The notes under the pieces are model-generated. The model did no database searches and was not told where the DNA came from. It was given only the letters and a program-made list of their open reading frames with translations. Made by a program: the position numbers and the translations under genes. From Nocardia sp. BMG51109 (lineage in GTDB: Bacteria > Actinomycetota > Actinomycetes > Mycobacteriales > Mycobacteriaceae), in assembly GCF_000526215.1 (NCBI RefSeq), contig NZ_JAFQ01000004.1:4092001-4156000 (forward strand): a stretch of DNA of 64,000 nt, written 5' to 3'. Position 1 is the stretch's first letter, and each line of letters starts with the position of its first letter. Below are positions 55,512 to 62,683 of the stretch, piece after piece.

Positions 55512-55823
55512 ATGGCCGAATCATCTACCGAAGCCGTCGCCAGGGTGGACGAACTGGCGCCGGGTACTCTTCTCGAGGTGGCCGTCGGCGGCCGGCCTGT
55601 GCTGCTGGCCAATGTCGGCGGCCGGATCTTCGCGGTGGACGGTGTGTGTACCCATGAGGACGCGCAGCTGGTCGACGGCTACCTGGAAGACGAAACCGTG
55701 GTGTGCCCTTGGCATCTCAGCCGCTTCTGCTTGCGCACCGGCGAGGTCCTGAACGACCCGGCGGAAGCCCCCATCGGGACCAGATCGATCCGAGTGGTCG
55801 ACGGCGCGATCTTCGTGGACTGA
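55512..55823 (+). CDS. Small Rieske [2Fe-2S] ferredoxin-like protein
   Basis: 103 residues, almost entirely one Rieske domain. The two cluster-binding boxes are C-T-H (Cys46, His48) and C-P-W-H (Cys65, His68), the two-Cys/two-His set. The second box continues LSRFCLRTGEV, where the usual residues are a Gly after the His and an Asp after the Phe. The family carries electrons to ring-hydroxylating oxygenases or acts as the small subunit of nitrite reductase, but no such partner lies nearby. ATG 55512 follows the sigma stop by two bases, so translation is probably coupled. A GTG at 55497 inside the sigma gene is a less likely start. A redox sensor or partner for the sigma factor is conceivable. 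Confidence 0.88.
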   Translation: MAESSTEAVARVDELAPGTLLEVAVGGRPVLLANVGGRIFAVDGVCTHEDAQLVDGYLEDETVVCPWHLSRFCLRTGEVLNDPAEAPIGTRSIRVVDGAIFVD

Positions 55824-56594
55824 CACCCACGCCGTGCACGAACTGGGACGAGGCTTCATGGGAACCATTGCCGCCCGGGAGATTTGGGGCCTACCCTATG
55901 GACTCGGCACAGTCGATGCGGCTTGGCACGGGAGCACGTTCCATTGCGCCGTCTTCGGCCACTCGGGAGCGAGGAACGCCGAAGTCCTTCTGCAGACCAC
56001 GTCACGGCAGATCCGGGCGCGACCGGGGTGGCGGCCTGCTACACGGCCGAATTCCGGGACCACTGCGGGAACTTGATGACGACGCAGCTGCTGAAGGCGC
56101 AGAATGCCTACGACCTCGGTGGTGCCGACGCCGGGGAACTCGGACCAACGCCTCCCACTGCTCGAACGACCACTTGTGTCACGACACTGACCAGCCGTGT
56201 CTGATCGGCCCAACTGGTCATCAGCGTGGCACGGCGGGTCGCTGCGCTGCCATGCCGGACGCCGCAGAGTGGAGACGTGTCCGATGTGAGCAAGGTCGGT
56301 ATCCGCGAAACAAGGCGGCGCACAGGGTGGTGATCTCGATGATGCGAATGTCGGGCCGTTCGGTCGGCCGCAGTAATGGCACAACGACGTGCTGGATACG
56401 GCAACGACGCCGTGACTGCGGTGATCGGCAACAAGTGGTGATCGGCAACAAGTCGAGGAGTCGGCGGCCGACTTCGCAACGGGCCAGGAGCACGCGCGTG
56501 CATCCAGTCGCCGACGCGCCGCCGACACCGATCACCGATCTCGCTGGTGCGCGCTGACGACGGCCGTACCCCGACCCGCCATCGCAGTTTTCTG
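55824..56594. other. 771-bp stretch without a recognisable intact gene
   Basis: Only fragments are seen. A plus-strand frame from ATG 55858 (about 72 codons, beginning MGTIAAREIWGLPYG) reads like coding sequence, then seems to continue in another frame with ACYTAEFRDHCGNLMTTQLL and KAQNAYDLGGADAGELG up to about 56150. Together they could be one small frameshifted gene of unknown family. The rest, to 56594, has no family I recognise and includes a 17-base imperfect tandem repeat at 56421-56454. Confidence 0.35.
56421..56454 (+). repeat. 17-bp imperfect tandem repeat
   Basis: gtgatcggcaacaagtg is followed directly by the same unit with one change (final g to c), in the gene-poor stretch before the broken nitroreductase. 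Confidence 0.9.
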
Positions 56595-57120
56595 CTAGCG
56601 GCCTGCCAGGCGGTTTTTCGCCCAGTCGGCCGGGAGTTCCTGGTCTCGGTAGTAGGTGTTGATGCGGTCGAGGTAGTCGCGGGTGTCGTCGTCGGTGGGC
56701 GGGGTGTAGGTGTTGCGGTGCACCACCACGTTCTGGCTGTAGCGGGGCTTGATGTCGGCGGGGTCGGCGGGGTCGGGGACGCCGATGGCCAGGCCGTAGA
56801 CGGGGAAGGTCCATTCCGGCAGCCGGAGCAGGTCGATGACCGCGTCGATGTTGTTGCGCAGCGCGCCGACGAAGGTGATGCCGTAGCCGAGCGATTCGGC
56901 CGCGACGGCCGCGTTCTGCGCCGAGAGGGTGACGTCGATGATGCCCGACAGCGCGCTGTCGAGGTAGGAGGTCGCCTCGACGGTGTGCCCGTGCTGCCGG
57001 GCGATGGCGATGTTGCGGGACCAGTCGGCGATCCACACCAGGAACCCGCGGCGTCGGTGATCAGCTGCTGCCCGCCGGCCAGCTCCGACAGGCGGGCGAT
57101 GTCGAGCAGGCCGCCGCTGC
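56595..57120 (-). pseudogene. Nitroreductase (NfsA/FRP type), N-truncated and frameshifted
   Basis: On the minus strand, 56595-57044 encodes a clean nitroreductase C-terminal part: FLVWIADWSRNIAIARQHGH, SAQNAAVAAESLGYGITFVG, and a basic tail ending WAKNRLAGR. Upstream of this the frame changes. The expected preceding stretch, IARLSELAGGQQLITDA, is present at about 57051-57107 but in another frame, consistent with loss of one base near 57045-57050. Beyond about 57120 the match stops, so the FMN-binding N-terminal ~90 residues are missing. An intact homologue would be an FMN-dependent NAD(P)H oxidoreductase. This copy cannot make a full enzyme unless the assembly is wrong. Confidence 0.75.
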
Positions 57121-57360
57121 CGCCGCGGCGGTCCTGGCCGCCCGGGTGCGCCCGGCGATGCTCGAGCTGCTGGACGAGGCCTCGCTGCGGGAGGCACAGG
57201 ATCTGCTCGGGGTGCGCGCGGACGCGGCCGGCTCGTTCGTGGTGGCGCAGACCGACGGTTTCGGTGCCCCGCGCCGAAGCCGATGTCGTCGCGCGGGCGT
57301 TCCGTGAATTCACCTCCCGGGTCCGGGTCGGCGACGATCCCGAGGCCGCCGAGGACCTGC
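57114..57360 (+). pseudogene. FAD-linked oxidase C-terminal fragment, frameshifted
   Basis: The plus strand encodes AAVLAARVRPAMLELLDEA, then SLREAQDLLGVRADAAGSF and VVAQTDG, which resembles the C-terminal cap of glycolate-oxidase/D-lactate-dehydrogenase-type FAD enzymes. Near 57268-57275 the frame slips, and the likely continuation is RAEADVVARAFREFTSRVRV and DDPEAAEDLREG. Both ends are cut: the left edge abuts the inverted nitroreductase remnant and the right edge runs into an ABC ATPase tail. Only ~80 codons of a ~450-residue enzyme remain. The family call rests on a short match. Confidence 0.55.
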
Positions 57361-57361
57361 G

Positions 57362-57493
57362 GGAAGGGTGGTCGAAACCGGCTCCACCGCAAAACTTTTC
57401 CGCGATCCGTCCAGCGACTACACCCGGCGCCTGCTGGCCGCCGTTCCCGGCCGCCGATCCCGCTCCGGCCGCATCGAGAGGGTGCGCCCGTGA
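57362..57493 (+). pseudogene. Peptide-type ABC transporter ATPase, C-terminal remnant
   Basis: This frame reads GRVVETGSTAKLFRDPSSDY then TRRLLAAVPG and a short basic tail to the TGA at 57491. That is the characteristic end of oligopeptide/dipeptide-transporter ATPases (G-x-V-V-E-x-G ... P-x-x-x-Y-T-R-x-L-L-x-A-V-P). All nucleotide-binding motifs are gone. Its stop overlaps the GTG of the next gene (GTGA), so an ancestral operon joint survives although the gene body was lost. Confidence 0.7.
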
Positions 57494-58267
57494 CCACGGC
57501 CACCGCATCCTGGCAGGCCGACTGGCAGCGCTGGCACGACGAACGCGACGCCCACGCCACCGGCACCCACGGCCCCGCCGCACTCACCGGCACGTACCGG
57601 CTCGACGGCGAGCCGGTACGGATCGACGGGCTCCCCGGCACCTGGACCGAATCCGGGGGCCGGGCCGTCGGCACCGGCCCCGGATTCCGGGTGGATCTCG
57701 CACCCGGCGACCGGCATCACATCGGGGGATCTATTGCTGCAGGCTCTCGTTCGCGCGGAACAGGTGGCGCTGCGGGTGTTCGACCCCCAGGCGCCCACCC
57801 GGACCGGGCTGCTCGGCATCGACACCTTCGACCCGGATCCGGCATGGGTGATCGCGGGCACGGCCGGACCCGCCGCGGAGGCCCTGCGGCTCGAGCACAT
57901 CGACGGCTTCGTCAGCGACAACGCCGCGAGCACCGTCCGGGTGCCGATCAACGGCCGGGACGCCGTGCTCCAGGGCACCACGACGCCGCACGGAGGTCTC
58001 CGGATCACCTTCGCCGACACCACCAACGGTCATGAGACGCAACGATTCCGGTTTCTCACCGTCGCCGCCCCGGACGCGCGGGGGCGGGTCGAGGTGGATT
58101 TCAACCGAGCCTATCTGCCGCCGTGCACGGTCTCCGACCACTTCCTGTGTCCGTTGCCCCCGCCCGGAAACCGGCTGGACTTCCCGGTCCGCGCGGGTGA
58201 ATCGCGCCTACGTAGGGCCGCGGCGCCCCGGTCCGCGGACAGGTCCTCCTTCGCAGGCGGCTCGTAG
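57490..58267 (+). pseudogene. DUF1684-family gene broken by one frameshift
   Basis: From GTG 57490 one frame encodes a typical DUF1684 start: ASWQADWQRWHDERDAHATG, LTGTYRLDGEPVRIDGLPGT, ending DLAPGDRHHI. The rest lies in the next frame: DLLLQALVRAEQVALRVFDP, LGIDTFDPDPAWVIAG, and an end with FLCPLPPPGNRLDFPVRAGE. The switch falls on a run of five G (57724-57728); a sixth G would give HHIGGDLLLQA and restore one ~258-residue protein. It is therefore either a recent inactivation or a homopolymer error. The family has no established reaction. Confidence 0.8.
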
Positions 58268-58545
58268 ATATTCATTCGATCGGTCCTCGTGGCCGGTCCG
58301 GCTGCACGATTGATAAAGATTTTCTTACCTATCGCCGAGGGGCGGGTGTGGCCGGTCGTGGCTTTATGGAGCGGCGGTCGGGGTTGGTGCACTCGGCGGG
58401 TTCTTCGTCGATCTGCACCGTCCCGAAACATATTTAAGAATCATATTGGGCGAAACCCTGTCGACTGCGGGGGCTGCGGAACATTCTTTCTAGGATAATT
58501 ATTCGATCCTCGTTACCGCAAAACGAACGAGAAGAAAGAAACAAG

Positions 58546-59247
58546 ATGAGGAAAATCGCTGCGGCATCGACATTGCTGATCGCCGCATTGGGCGTCCCGG
58601 CGGCCACCGCCGGTGCGGCGCCCGCCGACAAGGGCGTCGTGAACTACACGGCGACCACCACCGACCGGGCCACTGTCATCGCCACGGATGCCGGTTCGAT
58701 GGCGGTGGAGGACGGTGTTTTCAAGATCAAGGCGAACGACGGGACCGTTCTCGCGGGCACCGAATTGTCGTTCCGCGTAGACGATTTCGTGTTCCCGATC
58801 GCCGCGGAACTGGACGACCGCACCGCGACGCTGACTCCGCGGTTCGATCTGGCGCACGCGGCGTACCGTCCGGTGGCGCTGCCGTTCGAGGATCAGGCGC
58901 CGTTCAAGACGCCCTACGATCGCGAGGTGGCCGCCTGGACCCGGATGACCAGCACCATCGCCGCCGGCGCCACCATCGGCACCCTCGTCGGCGGCATCGC
59001 CGGCGGTGCGGTCGGCTGCGTGCTGGGCGGCATCGCCGGTGCCACGGTGGCCGCCGCGGCCATCGTGGGCCTGTTCGGCGCATTCCTGCCGGCGGCGGTG
59101 ATCGGCTGCTTCGGCGGCATCATCGCGGTGGGCGCGCTCGGCACCCTGGCCGGTCAGTTGCTGGTCACCGCGCCGGTGGCGATTCTGGCGGCGGCGCAGT
59201 ACTTCACCACCATCAACCAGCCGTTCACTGCGCCTCCGGCGAAGTAG
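58546..59247 (+). CDS. Secreted/cell-envelope protein, DUF8020-like
   Basis: 233 residues. It begins with a signal peptide (MRKIAAASTLLIAALGVPAA, then an AGAAPAD cleavage region). The middle ~100 residues form a beta-rich domain with DFVFPIAAELDDRTATLTPR. The C-terminal ~100 residues are glycine/alanine-rich and strongly hydrophobic (GTLVGGIAGGAVGCVLGGIA, with further segments), like a glycine-zipper membrane region. The layout matches small secreted proteins frequent in Nocardia, Rhodococcus and relatives, which I recall as DUF8020; the function is unknown. A purine-rich gaagaaag site precedes the ATG. A strong hairpin follows the stop, so it is probably transcribed alone from the AT-richer gap before it. 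Confidence 0.8.
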   Translation: MRKIAAASTLLIAALGVPAATAGAAPADKGVVNYTATTTDRATVIATDAGSMAVEDGVFKIKANDGTVLAGTELSFRVDDFVFPIAAELDDRTATLTPRFDLAHAAYRPVALPFEDQAPFKTPYDREVAAWTRMTSTIAAGATIGTLVGGIAGGAVGCVLGGIAGATVAAAAIVGLFGAFLPAAVIGCFGGIIAVGALGTLAGQLLVTAPVAILAAAQYFTTINQPFTAPPAK

Positions 59248-59283
59248 CGGGCGGGAAGAGCTCGGCGGGATCGCCGGGGGACA

Positions 59284-59316
59284 GGGGCCCCGTCCGGACC
59301 GTCCGGGCGGGGTCCT
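59284..59316 (+). terminator. Strong GC hairpin terminator
   Basis: A stem of about 14 pairs (three G-T) lies 37 bases after the stop of the secreted-protein gene, with arms ggggccccgtccgg and ccgggcggggtcct and a five-base loop. No T tract follows, as is usual for intrinsic terminators in high-GC actinomycetes. Confidence 0.65.
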
Positions 59317-59450
59317 CACCTGTACACGGAAAGATTGCGCGTGTGCAGGGGAGATGCGGTACTCAATTCGATGACACACCAATTTGGCCGATTGAACCCG
59401 GATGCACCGGTGGAATATCAAGAGAGCCTGTGAAATAGGGGTCAGGGGTT

Positions 59451-59801
59451 TCATTGCCGGTTGGCGAGGAGTTCGGCGAGATGGTGCCGGCTCCATTCGC
59501 GCATGGTGTCGATGACGGTCAGGAGGCTTCGGCCGAGGTCGGTCAGTTCGTACTCGACGTGGGGCGGGTTGGTGTCGTGGTCGATGCGTGTGACGAGTCC
59601 GTCGCGTTCCATGTCGCGCAGGGTCTGGGTCAGTACCTTCGCGGTCACCGTCCCGAGAGCCTGTCGTAGATGGCTGAATCGCAGCGGCCCGTCCAGCAGT
59701 GATACGACGACCATGCCGGTCCACTTACCGCCGACCCGGAACGGGAATTCGGCCATCGGGCAGGCCGGGTCCATCCGCGCGCTCGAGTGGTCTTCGGCCA
59801 T
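59451..59801 (-). CDS. HxlR-family transcriptional regulator
   Basis: The ATG at 59801 gives 116 residues, the normal length for the family; an open extension to 59975 runs through the divergent gene and is not real. The winged-helix HxlR pattern is plain: DPACPMAEFPFRVGGKW near the N-terminus, then LRFSHLRQALGTVTAKVLTQ and LRDMERDGLVTRIDH. The Cys in the N-terminal CPMAEF position is conserved in the family and in some members senses electrophiles or oxidants. It is divergent from an NAD(P)-binding oxidoreductase across 53 bases, a standard arrangement for HxlR regulators and their target. Confidence 0.9.
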   Translation of the reverse strand: MAEDHSSARMDPACPMAEFPFRVGGKWTGMVVVSLLDGPLRFSHLRQALGTVTAKVLTQTLRDMERDGLVTRIDHDTNPPHVEYELTDLGRSLLTVIDTMREWSRHHLAELLANRQ

Positions 59802-59854
59802 GCACCGCTCCGGTTTCGTTGAAGTAACCAGTTTCTCGAAGATACCGTTCACGT
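59802..59854. promoter_or_regulatory. Divergent HxlR/oxidoreductase promoter gap
   Basis: 53 bases lie between the two divergent starts. The two promoters and the HxlR operator must overlap here. Two related words, gtttcgttgaag and gtttctcgaag, lie in direct orientation about 20 bases apart and could be the operator halves. Confidence 0.4.
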
Positions 59855-60553
59855 ATGTCGAGACAGCAACGCGGGCATATCGTGGTCTTCGGTGCGGGCG
59901 GACGGGCCGGGCGCACGGTCGTGGGTCAGGCCCTGCGACGGGGGCGCCGCGTGGTCGGCGTCGTCCGCGACCCACGCGGCCACCCGGACCTGGCCGACGA
60001 CACGGACGCCGGATTGCGCATCGTCGCAGGCGATCTCACCGACCCGGCGTCCGCCGCGGCTGTCGTGACCGACGAGACCGCGGCCCTGGTGAACGCGGTG
60101 ACGCCGTTCACGGCGCCGCCGGACTCGTTCGACGACTTCGACACCGCCTACTACGCACACCTCGTCGGCAACCTCGTCCGAGCGGCCGGGACATCGGGAG
60201 CGCGGGTCGTCGAGATCGGTCTCGCCGCCACACTGAAATCCGGTGACGGCCGGCTCTACGACGACGCCGACGCGTTCCCGGCATTCCTGCGTCCGTTCGC
60301 CGAGGCACGGATGCGCGGTCTCGCCGCCTGGCGCGAGGCATCCGACCAGATCGACTGGCTGGTCGTCACGCCCCCACCACTGCTGTCCCCGCAGGCCCCG
60401 CCGACCGGCCGCTACCGGCTCGCGGGAGACATCCTCGACTCCACCCTCGCCGCCGTGCCGCTGTCCTACACCGACCTCGCCACCGCAATCGTCGACCAGA
60501 TCGACTCACCCACCCACCACCGCAGCCAAATAGCCGTCTACGCAGCCCCGTAG
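59855..60553 (+). CDS. NAD(P)-binding oxidoreductase, NmrA/atypical SDR type
   Basis: 232 residues. A Rossmann fold opens the protein (IVVFGAGGRAGRTVVGQALR). It is followed by VVRDPRG at the adenosine-phosphate site, and the acidic GDLTDPASAAA loop follows. There is no classical YxxxK pair, which places it with the atypical short-chain group that covers NmrA-like sensors and quinone- or flavin-handling reductases. No signal peptide is present. Divergent pairing with an HxlR regulator suggests induction by a reactive or toxic compound. The gene is followed by a 229-base gap and the truncated AraC gene. Confidence 0.85.
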   Translation: MSRQQRGHIVVFGAGGRAGRTVVGQALRRGRRVVGVVRDPRGHPDLADDTDAGLRIVAGDLTDPASAAAVVTDETAALVNAVTPFTAPPDSFDDFDTAYYAHLVGNLVRAAGTSGARVVEIGLAATLKSGDGRLYDDADAFPAFLRPFAEARMRGLAAWREASDQIDWLVVTPPPLLSPQAPPTGRYRLAGDILDSTLAAVPLSYTDLATAIVDQIDSPTHHRSQIAVYAAP

Positions 60554-60782
60554 CCGATCCCGGCCGTGCGTGCGGTCAGGTGTCTCAGAACCAGGTGCCG
60601 CTGAACGGCCGGGCGACGGTGACGAAGAGGTTGTCGGCGGCGTCGATCGCGCCGGGCCGGTGCCCGGTGACGCGGCCGGCCGGGGCCAGCTGCCGCCAGG
60701 CATGGCATCCTCCGAACGGCCGCGGACTTCCGGGCGCGAATGTTACCGCGCGAGAACGAATCACGGTGTGGAGCGGACCGGG

Positions 60783-61316
60783 GTGTCGATCGGTCGGCTG
60801 CCGATCAATGTCCGGATACCCACCAGCGGCGCGGTCGGTGTGATCGAGCGGTTCTTCCGGGATCTGCTGGAGGTGCAGCAGAGCGATCCGGCGGCCGCGG
60901 CGGTGCTGGGCGAGCACGCGGTCGACTTGATGGCTTCGGCGGTTGTGCTGGCGTGCGGGGCCCGGCTCACCGAGCGGTCGGCGCAGGCGCTGGTCCGGCA
61001 GCAGGTGCTGGCGTTCGTGCGGAGTCATTACACCGAACCGGATCTCACCACGGATCGGATCGCGCGGGCGTGTGCGGTGTCGCGGCGCACCCTGTATCGG
61101 TTGTTCGAGGATGTCGAGGGTGGTGTCGGCGCGATGGTGCGGCGGCGGCGCATCGGTACCGCCCAGGAGTGGCTCTGCGCGGACGGTGTCCGGTCGCTCG
61201 AATCGATCGCCGCGGCATGCGGTTTCGCCTCGGATCGGCATTTCTATCGTGTCTTCAAGCAGGAGACGGGAATGACGCCGGGCGAGTATCGGGCGCAGCA
61301 ACATCCGGCGCGGTGA
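60783..61316 (+). pseudogene. AraC-family regulator lacking its N-terminal sensor domain
   Basis: From GTG 60783 there are 177 residues. A linker (LPINVRIPTSGAVGVIERFF) is followed by the complete AraC DNA-binding domain with DLTTDRIARACAVSRRTLYR and SLESIAAACGFASDRHFYRV. Family members with this linker are about 320 residues, with a ~140-residue cupin-like domain in front. Here the frame can be extended to 60570, but the added sequence (MRSGVSEPGAAERPGDGDEE...) has no such domain. So the 5' part looks lost, and the DNA-binding half may still be expressed. Intact but atypical short regulator is the alternative. Confidence 0.6.
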
Positions 61317-61670
61317 CCGCCTGTATACTCCAATTCGCCTGTGCTGCAGCATAATTCAGCAGCGGGGCTCCTATCGTGTGCGGTCGTGGTCGGGATCCTG
61401 AGTCGGCCCGCCGGTGGCAGCCCTGCCACTGTTGGGCACGGTCGTATATCGGTGGTGGCGACACCAGGGGGCGGATCGTCTACGCCCGTTGCGCGCTGTT
61501 CACGGTGCACCTGGTCGATCATGTCGTGCACTCGGTGGCGCCGGTACCGTTCACCGACAAATCACCCCGGGGGACCGCACGAGCGAAGATTCCCCGATGA
61601 AGAAATAAAATCGCGATGATTCGAACGAATTCATCGGACCTCGGAATTCTCGTACGGGGAGAGGGCCTAT
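61317..61670. other. 354-bp convergent gap
   Basis: This lies between the AraC remnant (rightward) and the LysR gene (leftward). Base composition is lower in GC near both ends. Only short open frames without recognisable similarity are present. I see no RNA gene and no strong terminator hairpin. Confidence 0.5.
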
Positions 61671-62588
61671 TCAAATCATCGTGATTTCATCGGTGGCCGG
61701 TGCGCCGGATTTCACACTCCAGCGGCCGGCCGCAGGTGAGGTGAGCAGCGGGCGCAGTGCGTCCGCCGCGATTTTCGCCGTCGCCGTCGGCAGACCCGGT
61801 CGAACGCCCACGGACAGCTGCAGCGGCTGCGCGGCGGGGAGGTCGGGGCGCGGAACGAGCCCCTCCGGCGTCTGCCCGAGCGTGGCGAGCAGTGCTACTC
61901 CCACGCCTGTCGCGACCGCCGCGTGCACGCCGCCCAGCTGCGGCGCCTCGGCGCGGATCGATGCTGGGAGAGCGGCCCCGGACAGGGTTTCCAGCGCGCG
62001 GCTGCGCAGTGCGCAGGGACTGTCGAAGGCGACGATCGGCACGGGATCCGGCCGGGGCGGTGGCTGCCAGCCGGGAGCGGAGTACCAGGTCAGCTCGAGG
62101 TCTCCGACGTGGATTGCGCTGGGATCGTCGCTGTTGAGCAGTAATGCGAGGTCGATCCGGCGGCTTGCGAGGCCGTCACGGAGGGCGGCGCCGCGGTCGA
62201 TCCGGAACCGGACCGAGCGTCGTGGGGCCGCACCCTCGAGCGCGGTCGCGAGGGCCGGCAAGAGCTGCGCGGCGGCGTGCTCGGTCGACCCGATCGTGAG
62301 GGTGCCCGCGGTCTCCGCGCCGAAGCTGCGCAGCGCTCGGTCGTGCAGGTCGAGGATCCGCCGAGCCACGGCGAGGAGTTCGTCGCCGTCGGTCGTGAAT
62401 TGCGAGCCGCGGCCGTGGCGCTGCACCAGCTGCCGGCCGACCGCATCCTCCAGTCGGCGCACATGCTGGCTGACCGCCCCTTGGCTCAAATGCAGATGTG
62501 TCGCCGCTCGCTGGAAGCCGCCGCAATCCGCGATGGCGACGAAGCTCCGTAACGGAGCAATGTCGAGGTTCTTTTGCATGATGCTCAA
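61671..62588 (-). CDS. LysR-family transcriptional regulator
   Basis: 305 residues from ATG 62588, with a second ATG three codons in at 62579. The N-terminal helix-turn-helix is canonical (LRSFVAIADCGGFQRAATHL and LSQGAVSQHVRRLEDAVGRQ). A C-terminal periplasmic-binding-protein-like effector domain follows with TLTIGSTEHAAAQLLPAL at its start. The gene is divergent from a flavin monooxygenase gene across 95 bases, the normal layout for a LysR protein and its target. The effector is unknown; sulfur- or aromatic-compound utilisation would fit the neighbour's family. Confidence 0.93.
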   Translation of the reverse strand: MSIMQKNLDIAPLRSFVAIADCGGFQRAATHLHLSQGAVSQHVRRLEDAVGRQLVQRHGRGSQFTTDGDELLAVARRILDLHDRALRSFGAETAGTLTIGSTEHAAAQLLPALATALEGAAPRRSVRFRIDRGAALRDGLASRRIDLALLLNSDDPSAIHVGDLELTWYSAPGWQPPPRPDPVPIVAFDSPCALRSRALETLSGAALPASIRAEAPQLGGVHAAVATGVGVALLATLGQTPEGLVPRPDLPAAQPLQLSVGVRPGLPTATAKIAADALRPLLTSPAAGRWSVKSGAPATDEITMI

Positions 62589-62683
62589 TTATGCACTCAC
62601 ATTACGAATCATGATGGTTCTCATCACGGATGCTCGTTGGATAGGTCGTTCGAATTCCCGTAATTTCGATGACGCGGAAAACA
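62589..62683. promoter_or_regulatory. Divergent LysR/monooxygenase promoter gap
   Basis: 95 bases of comparatively AT-rich sequence lie between divergent starts. LysR sites of the T-N11-A type are expected. The stretch near 62605-62625, with attacgaatcatgatggttc, contains a short near-palindrome around atcatgat. No promoter boxes were assigned with confidence. Confidence 0.45.

Noticed and set aside
59802..59975. N-terminal extension of the HxlR regulator
   Set aside because: It overlaps the divergent oxidoreductase gene and is Arg/Pro-rich; ATG 59801 gives the normal family length.
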